Shown here one piece after another: positions 6,711 through 13,044 of a stretch of 19,773 nt of DNA. Position 1 is the first letter of the stretch; the number at the start of each line of letters is the position of its first letter. The notes under the pieces were generated by a model that ran no database searches, had not been told where the DNA came from, and worked only from the letters and a program-made list of their open reading frames with translations. The stretch covers positions 1 to 19,773 of the forward strand of contig CABSLQ010000054.1 of assembly GCA_902478605.1 (NCBI GenBank), read 5' to 3'. Origin of the DNA: an uncultured Oscillospiraceae bacterium (GTDB lineage Bacteria; Bacillota; Clostridia; Oscillospirales; Acutalibacteraceae). Position numbers and translations under genes: made by a program.

Positions 6711-7616
6711 TTAAAGCAGGGCGCCGAGAAGCAGCATTTCCCGCGCTTTGGCGTAGATGGCTTCAAAATCCTGTACGGGCAGCGGGTTGGTTCCCCGGCC
6801 CAGCTCGATGGTAAAGCCGGGGCGGCCGGTGGAGGCGATGAACCAGTCCTTGAAGCCGCCGTGGGAGGCGAGGCCCTCCGGATCGGCGACGGTATAGCCG
6901 CTTGCCGCGCCCATAACGTCCGCCATCATGCGTGCATGGGGCGGCGTGCGCTCGCCGTAGCGCCAGTAGATTTCCTCCCCCTGGCTGTGCAGGGCGATGA
7001 CGTGGCGAAAGCGGAACCGGGCGCACAGGCCGGTGAGCGCGGCGGTCTCGGGCTCGCTTTCGGGCGAAGGCCCGCACCATTGCCGGGCGGCGGGACCGCC
7101 GATGCCTTTTTCCCGTTCCAGGTCTTGCATTTCGGCCCAGCCTGCATTAAAATTATGGTTAATATCCACGCCGCGGGCATTGGCCTGCCACCGGCCGGGT
7201 TCGTCCCCGCCGAGCGCCGCCACCTGCCGCGCCAGGCAGCCGGCGCAGGAGGAGCCGTGGATGGCGATGTCCGCCCCGTCGGGGTTGACCATCGGGATCA
7301 GCATCAGGCTGCGGCCGGTGAGCGCCTGCCGCAGATCGAGGCTTTCCAGCTTGCCGTCCCGCTGCAGCGCGTCGCAGATATCCTCGCACAGACGCAGGGC
7401 GATGAGGGCCGTCAGCCATTCCTGCCCGTGAAAGGCGGCGGCGTACAGCACCCGTTCGGCTCCGCTGCCCAGCCGCAGGGCGAAGATTTCCCGCCCGAGC
7501 ACGCTGCGCCCCACGGGCATGGTGTCCAGAAAACGGTAACGGCCCCGCAGGGCATACATCATGCCCCGCACGACGCCGCTGTCGGTGACTTGGGGTGTGG
7601 TGAGCAATCCAGGCAT
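6711..7616 (-). CDS. M14 zinc carboxypeptidase, gamma-D-glutamyl-diaminoacid peptidase-like
   Basis: The 301-residue protein carries the M14 signature: zinc ligands H63 and E66 (FHGQEW), H210 (ALHSQGEE), NPDG at 111-114, the GPSPESEPET segment near 182-191, and the candidate catalytic E271 (FTIELGRG). The substrate-binding 'NR' pair of classical carboxypeptidases reads N153-H154 (GVDINHNF). Loss of that arginine is a feature of peptidoglycan-peptide endopeptidases such as ENP1, so cleavage of muropeptides is the favoured guess. No signal peptide is seen, so it should act in the cytoplasm, perhaps in peptide recycling or in spores. AAAGGGG lies about 10 bases before the ATG. No clear promoter was found. 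Confidence 0.87.
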   Translation of the reverse strand: MPGLLTTPQVTDSGVVRGMMYALRGRYRFLDTMPVGRSVLGREIFALRLGSGAERVLYAAAFHGQEWLTALIALRLCEDICDALQRDGKLESLDLRQALTGRSLMLIPMVNPDGADIAIHGSSCAGCLARQVAALGGDEPGRWQANARGVDINHNFNAGWAEMQDLEREKGIGGPAARQWCGPSPESEPETAALTGLCARFRFRHVIALHSQGEEIYWRYGERTPPHARMMADVMGAASGYTVADPEGLASHGGFKDWFIASTGRPGFTIELGRGTNPLPVQDFEAIYAKAREMLLLGALL

Positions 7617-7688
7617 GGCAGACGGCCCCTTTCCAGGAAGTTACGCGGAGAATGGCTATTGTTATCCTATTACAAAGGAGAGGTGTTT

Positions 7689-8228
7689 ATGAATTTAACC
7701 GAAAAGCCCATCGAGCAGGAGTATCGGTATAAAGGGAAGATCGTCAATTTGCGTGTGGATAAGGCCCTGCTTCCCAACGGTGCGCAGGCGACGCGCGAGG
7801 TCGTCGAACATCCCGGGGGTGTCTGCGTCGCGGCGCTGACCGACGAGGAGGAGCTGCTCTTTGTGCGGCAGTTCCGGTATCCGTATCAGGAGGTGCTGCT
7901 CGAGATTCCGGCGGGCAAGCTGACCCCCGGCGAGGATCCCCTTGCCTGCGGCATGCGGGAGCTGAAGGAGGAAACAGGCGCGTCTGCGGCGCAGTATGAA
8001 TCGCTTGGCAGGCTGTATCCTTCCCCCGGGTATTGCGGGGAGGTTATCCATATGTACATGGCCACCGGGCTGTCCTACGGCGAGATGCAGCCGGACGAGG
8101 ACGAGTTCCTGGAGGTGGAGAAGATCCCGCTGGAAGAGGCGGTGCGCCGTATTCTGAGCGGGGAGATTACCGATGCCAAGACGCAGGCCGCCGTGCTCAA
8201 GGTCTATGTGAAGCGCCGCGGCAAGTGA
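7689..8228 (+). CDS. nudF: NUDIX hydrolase, ADP-ribose pyrophosphatase
   Basis: The 179-residue protein hydrolyses nucleoside diphosphate sugars, probably ADP-ribose to AMP and ribose 5-phosphate, in the cytoplasm. A complete Nudix box is visible: G76, E82, then R90-E-L-K-E-E-T-G97, which places the metal-binding glutamates at 91, 94 and 95. The preceding QFRYPYQEVLLEIPAGK segment (61-77) and the downstream YPSPGYCGE (about 109-117) are typical of the ADP-ribose pyrophosphatase subgroup; the YPSPG proline motif is diagnostic. Length is normal. AAAGGAGAGG lies about 6 bases before the ATG. A weak promoter-like pair (TTACGC, 16 bases, TATCCT at 7663-7668) precedes it. A long palindrome follows the gene. 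Confidence 0.92.
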   Translation: MNLTEKPIEQEYRYKGKIVNLRVDKALLPNGAQATREVVEHPGGVCVAALTDEEELLFVRQFRYPYQEVLLEIPAGKLTPGEDPLACGMRELKEETGASAAQYESLGRLYPSPGYCGEVIHMYMATGLSYGEMQPDEDEFLEVEKIPLEEAVRRILSGEITDAKTQAAVLKVYVKRRGK

Positions 8229-8245
8229 ATAAGGCGAGAACGGAA

Positions 8246-8275
8246 CGGAGGAGGAGACGGCCGTCTCCTCCTCCG
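8246..8275 (+). terminator. 30-bp perfect palindrome after the NUDIX gene
   Basis: CGGAGGAGGAGACGG (8246-8260) is followed directly by its exact reverse complement (8261-8275), 17 bp after the stop codon. It should form a very stable hairpin, but no T-run follows, so termination is likely but not textbook. mRNA 3'-end protection is an alternative. Confidence 0.5.
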
Positions 8276-8299
8276 GCTTATACGGCGGCCGAAAAGCTC

Positions 8300-8326
8300 T
8301 TGCCTTTTTATAACCGCCAGTATAGC
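8300..8326 (+). promoter_or_regulatory. Weak candidate promoter for tex
   Basis: TTGCCT (8300-8305), a short 15-base spacer and TATAGC (8321-8326), about 80 bp before the Tex start. The spacing is suboptimal, so confidence is low. Confidence 0.35.
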
Positions 8327-8405
8327 ATGACATCACGTAAAAGTCTGCGTTCCGGCAGCGCCGTGGAAAACGGAGACATTCCATAAAGAAAGGAACATAT
8401 GACGC

Positions 8406-10556
8406 ATGAATATTCTGGACACGCTCACCGCCGAGTTTCATCTGCGGCCGGCACAGGTGGAAAATACCGTCAAGCTCATCGACGACGGCAATACCATCCC
8501 GTTCATCGCGCGCTACCGCAAGGAGGTCACCGGATCGCTCGACGATCAGGTGCTGCGTGAGCTGGCGGAACGGCTCGCGTATCTGCGCGGGCTTCAGGAG
8601 CAGAAGGAGAAGGTGCGCGCCGTCATCGAGGAGCAGGGGGCGCTGACCGCGGAGCTGGCCGCCGCGCTCGAGGCGGCCGCCACCATGACCGAGCTGGACG
8701 ATCTGTACCGGCCCTACCGACCCAAGCGCAAAACGCGCGCGTCGGTGGCCAAGGCACGGGGGCTGCAGCCGCTGGCCGACGTGCTGTACGCGCAGGAGCC
8801 GGACGGCGAGCAGCCGCTTGTGCTCGCACAGGCGTATATCAGCGAAGAGGTGCCCACCGCGGAGGACGCTCTGCAGGGCGCCCGGGATATTGTGGCGGAG
8901 CTTGTGTCGGACGATGCGGGGGTGCGCAAGCGCCTGCGTGTGGTGTGCATGGCCAACGGCCGCCTGACCGCCAAAGCCGCCAAGGAAGAGGACAGCGTGT
9001 ATGCGCTGTATTACGACTTTGCCGAGTCGCTGTCCAAGGTGGCGGGGCACCGCATTCTCGCGATTAACCGGGGTGAGCGGGAGGAATTTCTCAAGGTGGG
9101 GGTGGAGTTTGATCGGGCCAAGGCGCTCGGCATCGTCTTTTCCGCCCATGTAAAGGAGGGGTCCCCCTCCACCGAACAGGTGCGCATGGCGGCGGAGGAT
9201 GCCTATGACCGGCTGATCTTCCCCTCCATCGAGCGGGAGATACGCAGCGAGCTCACCGAACGGGCCAGTGACGCGGCCATCAAGGTGTTTTCGCTCAACC
9301 TGCGCCATCTGCTCATGCAGCCGCCGGTCCGGGGCAAGGTGGCCCTCGGGCTGGATCCCGGCTACCGCACGGGCTGCAAAGCGGCGGTGGTGGACGCCAC
9401 CGGCAAGGTGCTGGAAACGGGTGTCATCTACCCCGTGCCGCCCCACAACAAGGTGGAACAGGCGAACAAGCTGGTCGCCGGCTGGATCGCCCAATACGGG
9501 GTGGAGATCATCGCCATCGGCAACGGCACCGCCTCCCACGAAACGGAGGTCTTCACCGCGAATCTTATCAAGACGCTGCCCCGCCGGGTATCCTATATGG
9601 TGGTCAGCGAGGCGGGGGCTTCGGTGTATTCCGCCTCCAAGCTGGCGGCGGAGGAATTCCCCGATTACGACGTGTCGCTGCGCTCGGCGGTATCCATTGC
9701 CCGCCGGCTGCAGGATCCGCTGGCCGAGCTGGTCAAGATCGACCCCAAGGCCATCGGCGTGGGCCAGTATCAGCACGACATGCCGCAGAATCAGCTTTCC
9801 GCGGCGCTGGACGGCGTGGTGGAGGGCTGCGTCAACGCGGTGGGGGTGGATTTGAACACCGCATCTGCGCCGCTGCTCGCGCGGGTGGCGGGGCTGAGCA
9901 CCGCCGTATCCAAAAACATCGTGACCTACCGGGAGGAAAACGGCGCGTTCACCTCCCGCACGCAGCTCAAAAAGGTGCCCAAGCTCGGCCCCAAGGCCTT
10001 TGAGCAGTGCGCGGGCTTCCTGCGGGTGCCGGAAAGCCGGAACGTGCTGGACAACACGGCTGTCCATCCTGAAAGCTACGACGCGGCCAAGGGGCTGCTG
10101 GAGGCGTGCGGCATGACGCTGCAGGATGTGCGCGCCGGTGCGGCCGATGCGCTGGACAAGCGGGTGCAGGAGCTGGGCGCCGCGGCGCTGGCGCAAAAGC
10201 TGGGCATCGGCGAGCCGACGCTGCTCGATATTGTGGCGGAGCTGCAGCGGCCGGGGCGGGATCCCCGCGACGAGCTGCCGCCGCCGCTGCTGCGCACCGA
10301 CGTGATGGGCATGGAGGATTTGAAGCCCGGCATGGAGCTGACCGGTACGGTGCGCAATGTCATCGATTTTGGCGCGTTTGTGGATATCGGGGTGCATCAG
10401 GACGGGCTGGTGCACATCTCCCAGATCACCAACCGCTTTATCAAGCATCCGTCCGAGGTACTCAAGGTGGGCGACGTGGTCAAGGTATGGGTGCTGTCGG
10501 TGGACGTGGCCAAAAAACGGATTGGGCTGACCATGAAGGCGCCCAAACAGGCATAA
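8406..10556 (+). CDS. tex: Tex family transcription accessory / S1 RNA-binding protein
   Basis: The 716-residue length is normal for Tex, a conserved cytoplasmic nucleic-acid binding protein related to eukaryotic Spt6. The N-terminal helical Tex domain includes the hallmark NTIPFIARYRKEVTGSLDD (about 29-47). A YqgF/RNase H-like domain begins at VALGLDPGYRTGCKAAVVD (about 313-331). Helix-hairpin-helix repeats cover about 475-545 (VGVDLNTASAPLLARVAGL, then KVPKLGPKAFEQCAGFLRV). A C-terminal S1 domain runs from about 638 (GTVRNVIDFGAFVDIGV) to 710. AGAAAGGA lies about 11 bases before the chosen ATG; an out-of-frame ATG at 8399 sits closer but leads to a short frame. The Crp/Fnr gene follows 43 bp later with no terminator, so they may be co-transcribed. 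Confidence 0.95.
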   Translation: MNILDTLTAEFHLRPAQVENTVKLIDDGNTIPFIARYRKEVTGSLDDQVLRELAERLAYLRGLQEQKEKVRAVIEEQGALTAELAAALEAAATMTELDDLYRPYRPKRKTRASVAKARGLQPLADVLYAQEPDGEQPLVLAQAYISEEVPTAEDALQGARDIVAELVSDDAGVRKRLRVVCMANGRLTAKAAKEEDSVYALYYDFAESLSKVAGHRILAINRGEREEFLKVGVEFDRAKALGIVFSAHVKEGSPSTEQVRMAAEDAYDRLIFPSIEREIRSELTERASDAAIKVFSLNLRHLLMQPPVRGKVALGLDPGYRTGCKAAVVDATGKVLETGVIYPVPPHNKVEQANKLVAGWIAQYGVEIIAIGNGTASHETEVFTANLIKTLPRRVSYMVVSEAGASVYSASKLAAEEFPDYDVSLRSAVSIARRLQDPLAELVKIDPKAIGVGQYQHDMPQNQLSAALDGVVEGCVNAVGVDLNTASAPLLARVAGLSTAVSKNIVTYREENGAFTSRTQLKKVPKLGPKAFEQCAGFLRVPESRNVLDNTAVHPESYDAAKGLLEACGMTLQDVRAGAADALDKRVQELGAAALAQKLGIGEPTLLDIVAELQRPGRDPRDELPPPLLRTDVMGMEDLKPGMELTGTVRNVIDFGAFVDIGVHQDGLVHISQITNRFIKHPSEVLKVGDVVKVWVLSVDVAKKRIGLTMKAPKQA

Positions 10557-10599
10557 GCCGCATGCCGGGGCGCATAGGCTGAAGCGGGAGGTGGAACGG

Positions 10600-11274
10600 A
10601 TGCCATTGGAAGAGCTATGGCCCGTGTGGAAGGACCTGACCCCCGCGCAGCGGCAGCGATTGACCGATACGGCGGAGCGGCGCACGGCGGCGAAGGGGAC
10701 GCGGCTGCATACCGGAGCGGCTGACTGTGCGGGGCTGTTTGTGGTGCTGTCCGGCGTGCTGCGGGTGTTCGCGTTATCCGACGGCGGCAAGGAAATCACG
10801 CTGTACCGGCTGTTTGACCGGGACATCTGCCTGTTTTCCGCCGCCTGTATCCTCAGCAGCATTCCATTTGACATGCTGGTGCAGGCCGAAACCAATGTGG
10901 AGCTGCTGGTGATCCCGGCGCCGGTGTATAAGGCGCTGATGAACGAATCGCTGCCGGTGGCGCAGTATACCAACCAGCTGATGGCTTCCCGGTTTTCGGA
11001 GGTTATGTGGCTGCTCGATTCGATCCTGCATCAGCGGCTGGATTCCCGGCTGGCGGCGCTGCTGCTGGAAGAGAAGCAGGTGCAGGGATCCGCGCAGCTG
11101 CATATCACGCAGGAGCAGCTGGCCGGCCACCTCGGTTCAGCGCGGGAGGTGGTGTCGCGCATGATGAAGTATTTTGAGCAGGAGGGGGCGGTGGAAGCCT
11201 CCCGCGGCACGCTCCTTCTGCGGGATGAGGAGAAGCTGGCCGCCTGGGCGGCCGGCGGGCGCCGCGCTATGTGA
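10600..11274 (+). CDS. Crp/Fnr family transcriptional regulator
   Basis: This 224-residue protein has an N-terminal cyclic-nucleotide-binding-like beta-barrel (about 30-120; GLFVVLSGVLRVFALSDGGKE) and a C-terminal winged helix (about 150-220). The recognition helix reads SAREVVSR, placing R182, E183 and R187 where E. coli CRP has R180, E181 and R185, the residues that read GTGA. Cysteines are at 43, 77 and 83; the FNR N-terminal four-cysteine Fe-S motif is absent, so the effector is unknown. The ATG at 10600 is favoured over the GTG at 10591 because GGAGGT lies 7 bases upstream of it. A perfect dyad overlapping the stop codon is a candidate binding site, controlling trx and possibly this gene. 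Confidence 0.9.
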   Translation: MPLEELWPVWKDLTPAQRQRLTDTAERRTAAKGTRLHTGAADCAGLFVVLSGVLRVFALSDGGKEITLYRLFDRDICLFSAACILSSIPFDMLVQAETNVELLVIPAPVYKALMNESLPVAQYTNQLMASRFSEVMWLLDSILHQRLDSRLAALLLEEKQVQGSAQLHITQEQLAGHLGSAREVVSRMMKYFEQEGAVEASRGTLLLRDEEKLAAWAAGGRRAM

Positions 11275-11283
11275 CAAAGTCAC
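11271..11283. promoter_or_regulatory. Candidate Crp/Fnr operator, GTGAC-AAA-GTCAC
   Basis: A perfect 5-bp inverted repeat with a 3-base centre overlaps the regulator's TGA stop. Its half-site GTGA matches what an R-E-x-x-S-R recognition helix should read. Its centre (11277) is about 41 bp before the predicted trx transcription start, the class II activator position. The GTGA/TCAC half-sites are 5 apart rather than the 6 of E. coli CRP. Confidence 0.6.
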
Positions 11284-11305
11284 GGAACGCTTCCAATCGG
11301 GCGCG

Positions 11306-11311
11306 TATACT
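11306..11311 (+). promoter_or_regulatory. -10 box of the thioredoxin promoter
   Basis: TATACT at 11306-11311 is a good -10 box. The hexamer 17 bases upstream (CGGAAC) is not a -35 box, which is typical of activator-dependent promoters. The start site would fall near 11318. Confidence 0.55.
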
Positions 11312-11364
11312 ATGACCATAGAGAGGCCGCCCGCCGGGAGCGGCAGCAGAAAGGAGTCATACAT

Positions 11365-11679
11365 ATGTCTGTCATCGCATTGGAAAAGCACAATTTTCAG
11401 CAGGAGGTACTCGCTTCGGATAAGCCGGTGCTGGTGGATTTCTGGGCGTCATGGTGCATGCCCTGCCGTATGCTGTCGCCCACGGTGGACGCCATCGCGG
11501 AAGAGCTGGCCGGAAAGGTCAAGGTGTGCAAGGTCAATGTTGACGAGCAGCCCGAGCTGGCCGAACAGTATCGCGTCATGAGCATTCCCACCCTGCTCGT
11601 GTTCAAAGAAGGCCGACTGGTGGATTCCAGCGTGGGCGTCAAGCCCAAGGCCGCCATCCTGAACATGCTGAAGGGTTAA
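11365..11679 (+). CDS. trxA: Thioredoxin with WCMPC active site
   Basis: The 104-residue protein is a standard-length thioredoxin that reduces protein disulphides in the cytoplasm. The fold signature VLVDFWASWCMPC (22-34) carries the redox pair C31/C34, and SIPT supplies the cis-proline. The active site is WCMPC rather than the usual WCGPC, which may shift redox potential or partner choice. An extra cysteine lies in VKVCKVNVD. AAAGGAG is 8 bases before the ATG. It is 90 bp downstream of the Crp/Fnr gene, with a promoter and likely operator between them. A strong terminator follows. No thioredoxin reductase gene is in the window. Confidence 0.95.
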   Translation: MSVIALEKHNFQQEVLASDKPVLVDFWASWCMPCRMLSPTVDAIAEELAGKVKVCKVNVDEQPELAEQYRVMSIPTLLVFKEGRLVDSSVGVKPKAAILNMLKG

Positions 11680-11722
11680 GGCGCGAAGCGTTGAACACAC
11701 AGGCGGCGCTTCATGCCGCATG

Positions 11723-11765
11723 AAAGAACCCCATGCCAGCGCGGAACGCTGGCATGGGGTTCTTT
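11723..11765. terminator. Bidirectional terminator between trx and the SHOCT gene
   Basis: A perfect 19-bp stem (11723-11741 with 11747-11765) encloses a five-base loop, CGGAA. The stem begins AAAGAACCCC and ends GGGGTTCTTT, giving T-rich 3' ends on both strands between convergent genes. Confidence 0.88.
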
Positions 11766-11812
11766 GCCGGAAGCCGGCCGATACGGTTTCCGCGGGGTTC
11801 GTAAGGATACGG

Positions 11813-12091
11813 TTACGGCGCAGGCAGCTCGCTCCTGCGCTTTTCAAATTCGTCCGCGGTGATAAGCTGCGCATCCAAAAGCTGCTTGAGCTCCAGCAGC
11901 CTGGCTGCCGCACTCTTTCCCCGGGGCATGAGGGCCACCACGATGATGCCGACCACGGTCAGCAGGCCAAACCATGCGTACTGCCCGGAACAGTCCTTGT
12001 CCCTGGCAATAACGCCGCACACATAAACGCTCAGGATAAGCAGCACAAGACAAGCCAACACCAACACCGGAATACCCACTTCCTGCGTCAC
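11813..12091 (-). CDS. Small membrane protein with C-terminal SHOCT domain
   Basis: The 92 residues contain two membrane segments (about 6-28 and 37-54) and a C-terminal SHOCT-type motif (about 61-88): RLLELKQLLDAQLITADEFEKRRSEL, matching the family pattern of a short leucine-rich helix, then 'I-T-x-x-E-F'. SHOCT domains are short C-terminal modules thought to mediate oligomerisation; the precise role here is unknown. The start is a GTG at 12091 with GGCGAGGGG just upstream, and a near-consensus promoter lies 23-51 bp upstream. No ATG in the right frame is better placed. Membrane anchoring with a cytoplasmic SHOCT tail is inferred. Confidence 0.78.
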   Translation of the reverse strand: MTQEVGIPVLVLACLVLLILSVYVCGVIARDKDCSGQYAWFGLLTVVGIIVVALMPRGKSAAARLLELKQLLDAQLITADEFEKRRSELPAP

Positions 12092-12113
12092 CCCCTCGCC
12101 CTATAGTAGTTTC

Positions 12114-12142
12114 ATTGTATAGGAAAAGAAAGCCGGCGTCAA
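12114..12142 (-). promoter_or_regulatory. Sigma-A promoter for the SHOCT gene
   Basis: On the minus strand TTGACG (12137-12142), 17 bases and TACAAT (12114-12119). The predicted start site is near 12107, giving a leader of about 16 bases before the GTG. Confidence 0.75.
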
Positions 12143-12215
12143 GCATGCCGCCAAAGGCTGTTTACACAAATCGGCCGCCTCCATTTTGGGTCGTCCTTCT
12201 TTTCGGGGGACAGGC

Positions 12216-12243
12216 ACTTCCCCTCTGCCCGCCGCATAGTATG
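12216..12243 (+). promoter_or_regulatory. Possible sigma-K-type promoter of sigK
   Basis: AC at 12216-12217, 17 bases, then CATAGTATG (12235-12243) is close to the sigma-K pattern AC-N16/17-CATAnnnTA, with the last base differing. No sigma-A promoter was seen here. The match is short and could be chance; a sigma-E -35 was not found. Confidence 0.35.
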
Positions 12244-12267
12244 GGAAGTGAATGGAGGTAAGGCCCT

Positions 12268-12987
12268 ATGCTTCTGGAACTGCTGGAATCCCTCTCGCAT
12301 ATTTTTTATATGGCGCTCCATGTGGTGAATTCCGGTTCCTTCCCCCGTCCGCTGACGGCGGCACAGGAACGGGAGTGCCTCGAGGCCTATCACAAAAACG
12401 GGAATATAGACGCACGCAACAAGCTGATCGAGCATAACCTGCGTCTCGTCGCGCACATCATCAAAAAATACTACAGCTCGGTGCGCGATCAGGACGATCT
12501 CATCTCCATCGGCACCATTGGGCTCATCAAAGCCGTCGGCACCTTTGACTATACCAAAGGGACCCGTTTTGCGACCTATGCCTCCCGCTGCATTGAGAAC
12601 GAAATCCTCATGCACTTTCGTGCAAACAAAAAGTCCGCGCAGGATGTCTCCATCTCGGATCCCATCGATACGGATAAGGAGGGCAACCCGCTGACACTGA
12701 TGGACGTCATCTCGCAGGACGATACCATCCTGGACGATTTGGATCTCAAGCTGAACGCCGAAAAGCTGTATCGCTATATCCGGGAGTCCCTCGATGATCG
12801 GGAGAAAGAGATCATCGAATGGCGCTATGGCCTGATCGGCGACGGCCTCACCCAGCGGGAGGTGGCGAAAAAGCTGAATATTTCCCGCTCTTATGTATCC
12901 CGCATTGAGAAGAAGGCCCTCACCAAGCTCAAAAAGCGCTTTGACGCGGGAGATGTGGCCAGACAGCCGATGAAACGGATGCCGTAA
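12268..12987 (+). CDS. sigK: RNA polymerase sporulation sigma factor SigK (pro-form)
   Basis: The 239-residue protein is the late mother-cell sporulation sigma factor that directs coat and cortex gene transcription. Region 2 (about 50-118) includes LIEHNLRLVAHIIKKYY and DLISIGTIGLIKAV, then TRFATYASRCIENEILMHFR. Region 4 includes LTQREVAKKLNISRSYVSRIEKKALTKLKK (about 193-222). A hydrophobic N-terminal pro-sequence of about 18 residues precedes VVNSGSFPRPL, which aligns with the mature N-terminus of the B. subtilis protein. Processing by a SpoIVFB-type membrane protease is therefore expected. The gene is continuous, with no skin-type prophage insertion. GGAGGT is 8 bases before the ATG. A bidirectional terminator follows. 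The C-terminal tail after the last helix is short. Confidence 0.94.
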   Translation: MLLELLESLSHIFYMALHVVNSGSFPRPLTAAQERECLEAYHKNGNIDARNKLIEHNLRLVAHIIKKYYSSVRDQDDLISIGTIGLIKAVGTFDYTKGTRFATYASRCIENEILMHFRANKKSAQDVSISDPIDTDKEGNPLTLMDVISQDDTILDDLDLKLNAEKLYRYIRESLDDREKEIIEWRYGLIGDGLTQREVAKKLNISRSYVSRIEKKALTKLKKRFDAGDVARQPMKRMP

Positions 12988-12997
12988 ACCCATACAC

Positions 12998-13036
12998 AAA
13001 GCCGCCGCCTCCTGCCTGGCAGGAGGCGGCGGCTTT
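12998..13036. terminator. Bidirectional terminator between sigK and the foldase-like gene
   Basis: An 18-bp perfect stem (12998-13015 with 13019-13036) has a three-base loop. It starts with AAA and ends with CTTTATTT on the plus strand. It lies between the ends of two convergent genes and can serve both. Confidence 0.85.
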
Positions 13037-13044
13037 ATTTCTCA

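Noticed and set aside
7695..10973. A 1092-codon minus-strand open frame opposite NUDIX, tex and the Crp/Fnr gene
   Set aside because: It is antisense to three clearly recognised genes, its product is rich in His/Arg/Gly with no domain, and long antisense frames are common in GC-rich coding DNA.
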